NCBI GenBank assembly: GCA_947587775.1
Contig: CANPYD010000060.1
Location: 1 to 6,465 of the forward strand
Origin: an uncultured Clostridia bacterium
Lineage (GTDB): Bacteria > Bacillota > Clostridia > Christensenellales > Borkfalkiaceae
Direction of reading: 5' to 3'
Length of the DNA: 6,465 bases
Below are positions 4,857 through 6,465 of this stretch, one piece after another. Within the stretch, counting starts at the first letter, position 1. Every line of letters begins with the position of its first letter. The position numbers and the translations under genes are program-made. Under the pieces are notes generated by a model. That model was given only the letters and a program-made list of their open reading frames with translations. It searched no databases and was not told the DNA's origin.

Positions 4857-6164
4857 TTAACTTTTCCCCTTGCGGGCGCGGATCTTTTTGATCTCGGCTT
4901 CATAGCCGTGATCGGAGGGACGGTAAAAGACGGAATCTTTCAGAGAATCGGGAAGATATTGCTGTTTCACCCAGCCGCCGAAGTTATGCGGATAGAGATA
5001 CTTTGCGCTCTCCGCCTTCATCTCCTTGCTGCCGAAGGAGTTGTCGCGCAGATATTTCGGGATATCGTCGTCCTTGCTCTCCTTGGCGGCGCGCCTTGCG
5101 TCGTCCATCGCCATGACGACGGAATTGCTCTTTTCCGCCTCGCAGACATAGATGATCGCCTCGGTGAGGGGCAAAAAGCCCTCGGGGGCGCCCATGTTCT
5201 GAAACGCCGTGAGCGCCGCGGTCGCCATAAGAAGGGCGCGCGGATCGGACATGCCCACGTCCTCCGCCGAATGGGCGATGACCCTTCTTATGACGAGAAG
5301 TGGGTCGCAGCCGCCCTCGATGAGACGGAAGGCATAGTAGAGCGCGGCGTCGGCATCGCTTCCGCGGAGCGATTTGCAGAAGGCGGACAGGATATCGTAA
5401 TATAAGTCCTCGTTATAGCTGAGCGCTTTACGCTGGATGGACTGTTCGGCGTCGGAAAGCCGCACATGCACTTTCCCCTCTTCGTCCGTGGGGGTCGTGA
5501 GCACGGCGAGTTCGAGGGCGTTATAGGCGCATCTCAGATCTCCCGCCGCCGTACGGGCGATGTGATCGAGCGCGTCGTCATCGACTGTCGCCATATAGCT
5601 CCCGAGTCCCTTGCGCTTGTCGTGCAGGGCGTGTTCGAGGGCGCCGCGGATCTCCTCCGCGGTCAGGGGGAGAAATTCAAAGACGCGGCAGCGCGAGACG
5701 ATCGCGGGCGTCATGGAAGCGTAGGGATTTTCCGTTGTGGAGCCGATGAAGAGGATCGTCCCCTGTTCGATCGCGGGGAGAAGGGAATCGGACTGCGTTT
5801 TGGAAAAGCGGTGACACTCGTCGAGCAGAAGATAGGTGCGTTTTCCGAACATTTTGAGATTGTTCCGCGCCGTCTCCACCGCCTTTTTGACGTCGGCGAC
5901 CCCCGAACTTACCGCATTCAGGCGGACGAACTCCCCGTTCGTCTGCGCCGCAATGACGTTGGCGAGTGTCGTCTTGCCGCACCCCGGGGGCCCCCAGAAA
6001 ATACAGCTCCCGAGCCGATCGAGCGAGATCGCGCGGCGGAGAAGAGAGCCCTCCGAGACGATGTGGCTCTGGCCGACAAAGTCCTTGAAGGTAGCGGCGC
6101 GCATGCGCTCTGCAAGCGGCTTCGCCTTTTCTTCATTGTCGTTAAAATCGAAAAGATCCATCAT
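4857..6164 (-). CDS. rarA: Replication-associated recombination protein A (RarA/MgsA AAA+ ATPase)
   Basis: A complete 435-residue AAA+ ATPase, the usual length for RarA (MgsA, bacterial relative of eukaryotic Mgs1/WRNIP1). Family members are related to clamp-loader and RuvB ATPases, form tetramers, interact with SSB and act at stalled replication forks. Visible motifs: N-terminal PLAERMRAATFKDFVGQSHI (16-35), Walker A GPPGCGKT (58-65), Walker B LLLDECHRF (112-120), sensor 1 GSTTENP (141-147), an arginine-finger region SRCR (157-160), and a sensor 2-type GDLR (208-211). The C-terminal tetramerisation part includes SALNxxD-like helices, SAEDVGMSDPRAL (299-311), and the family signature YPHNFGGWVKQQYLP (391-405). 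All catalytic residues are present. Walker B has a Cys (C117) where Ile or Val is common in this family. Translation starts at tandem ATGs (6164, 6161). The first ATG overlaps the stop of the patatin-like gene as ATGA, with GGGGG just ahead, so coupling to the upstream gene is likely. Confidence 0.97.
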   Translation of the reverse strand: MMDLFDFNDNEEKAKPLAERMRAATFKDFVGQSHIVSEGSLLRRAISLDRLGSCIFWGPPGCGKTTLANVIAAQTNGEFVRLNAVSSGVADVKKAVETARNNLKMFGKRTYLLLDECHRFSKTQSDSLLPAIEQGTILFIGSTTENPYASMTPAIVSRCRVFEFLPLTAEEIRGALEHALHDKRKGLGSYMATVDDDALDHIARTAAGDLRCAYNALELAVLTTPTDEEGKVHVRLSDAEQSIQRKALSYNEDLYYDILSAFCKSLRGSDADAALYYAFRLIEGGCDPLLVIRRVIAHSAEDVGMSDPRALLMATAALTAFQNMGAPEGFLPLTEAIIYVCEAEKSNSVVMAMDDARRAAKESKDDDIPKYLRDNSFGSKEMKAESAKYLYPHNFGGWVKQQYLPDSLKDSVFYRPSDHGYEAEIKKIRARKGKS

Positions 6165-6465
6165 TCCCCCGTGAGATTTTTGATTTTTTCCACCTTTTTG
6201 ACGCCCAGCTCATACCCTTTTTCATAGGCAAAGCCGAGATCTTTGACCTGATATTGATCCATTGCTCCGAGCTTGGGCTCGAGCCACAGATCGACGTGTT
6301 TCCTGAGCACGCGGTTGCGCTGCGTCGTGCGGGTATCCATGACGTCGATCACGCGGAGAAGGGTATTGAGAAGCCTACCCGACGGCGCTCTGTCCTGAAG
6401 GAGATTGCCGAGCACGTCCACCGCGACGACGACTTCCGCCCCCATCTCCTTGATCTCCCGCGTGG
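6161..6465 (-). CDS. Patatin-like phospholipase family protein, C-terminal end (partial)
   Basis: The frame is open to the right edge of the window, so only about the last 100 residues are present. The visible part begins TREIKEMGAEVVVAVDVLGN, which matches the strand following the catalytic core in bacterial patatin-like proteins of the RssA/YchK type ('..A..MGAD.VIAVD.'). It ends with D.WLEP....MD...V.D...AYE.GYE.G, the usual 'D..I.P.....F......I..G..A' tail. Patatins are acyl hydrolases with a Ser-Asp dyad (GxSxG and DG[GA]); both motifs should lie upstream, so activity cannot be judged here. The Met at 6445 follows AAGGAG with no spacer and lies within the conserved strand, so it is not the start. 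The stop overlaps the rarA start by 4 nt, showing an operon. Confidence 0.75.
   Translation of the reverse strand, partial: TREIKEMGAEVVVAVDVLGNLLQDRAPSGRLLNTLLRVIDVMDTRTTQRNRVLRKHVDLWLEPKLGAMDQYQVKDLGFAYEKGYELGVKKVEKIKNLTGE

Noticed and set aside
3394..4860. Long + strand open frame (488 codons) antisense to the collagen-like surface protein
   Set aside because: It is rich in Arg, Asp and Pro with no family motif, and it runs through the rarA terminator on the other strand. The - strand product has a membrane helix, a Gly-X-Y tract and a ribosome site.
6443..6450. AAGGAG followed by ATG as a start for a 94-residue protein at the right edge
   Set aside because: There is no spacer between the motif and the ATG, and the open frame upstream continues the conserved patatin strand (TREIKEMGAEVVVAVD). 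It is internal coding sequence.

Overview
The window looks like chromosomal DNA from a moderately GC-rich member of the Firmicutes, most likely an uncultured gut-type clostridium. The evidence is the strong purine-rich Shine-Dalgarno sites, a consensus vegetative promoter, compact intrinsic terminators, a RarA-type AAA+ ATPase, and surface proteins with the SAYD..A...GF.G..EEWL / Gly-X-Y and CxxC module style common in Clostridia. The assignment below class level is a guess (Christensenellales-like) and rests on style, not on a marker gene.

Layout: two genes run on the + strand at the left (the 3' end of a DUF1295/steroid 5-alpha-reductase-like membrane protein, then a complete nitroreductase). 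They converge on four genes on the - strand. Between the convergent blocks (939-1305) there is no gene. This stretch holds several fold-back repeats and ends in a strong hairpin terminator. On the - strand, read from the right edge leftwards, the order is: the C-terminal end of a patatin-like phospholipase; rarA, coupled to it by an ATGA stop/start overlap and closed by a good intrinsic terminator; a membrane-anchored protein with a short collagen-like Gly-X-Y stretch and a predicted beta-helix ectodomain; and a secreted protein of 610 residues with paired CxxC motifs and a long predicted beta-helix. The last gene has its own consensus promoter and a leader of about 110 nt with overlapping inverted repeats.

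Functional reading: patatin-like gene and rarA form one transcription unit (lipid hydrolysis and replication-fork maintenance; the pairing is probably only positional). The two beta-helix genes are consecutive, same-strand and share sequence style, so they may act at the same cell surface, one tethered and one exported, but no substrate or partner can be read from the sequence. The left-hand pair is separated by a short gap and is probably co-transcribed. I see no mobile element with a transposase, no tRNA/rRNA, no CRISPR and no recognisable defence system. The least explained parts are the two surface proteins, the structured leader of the 610-residue gene, and the repeat-filled convergent gap.
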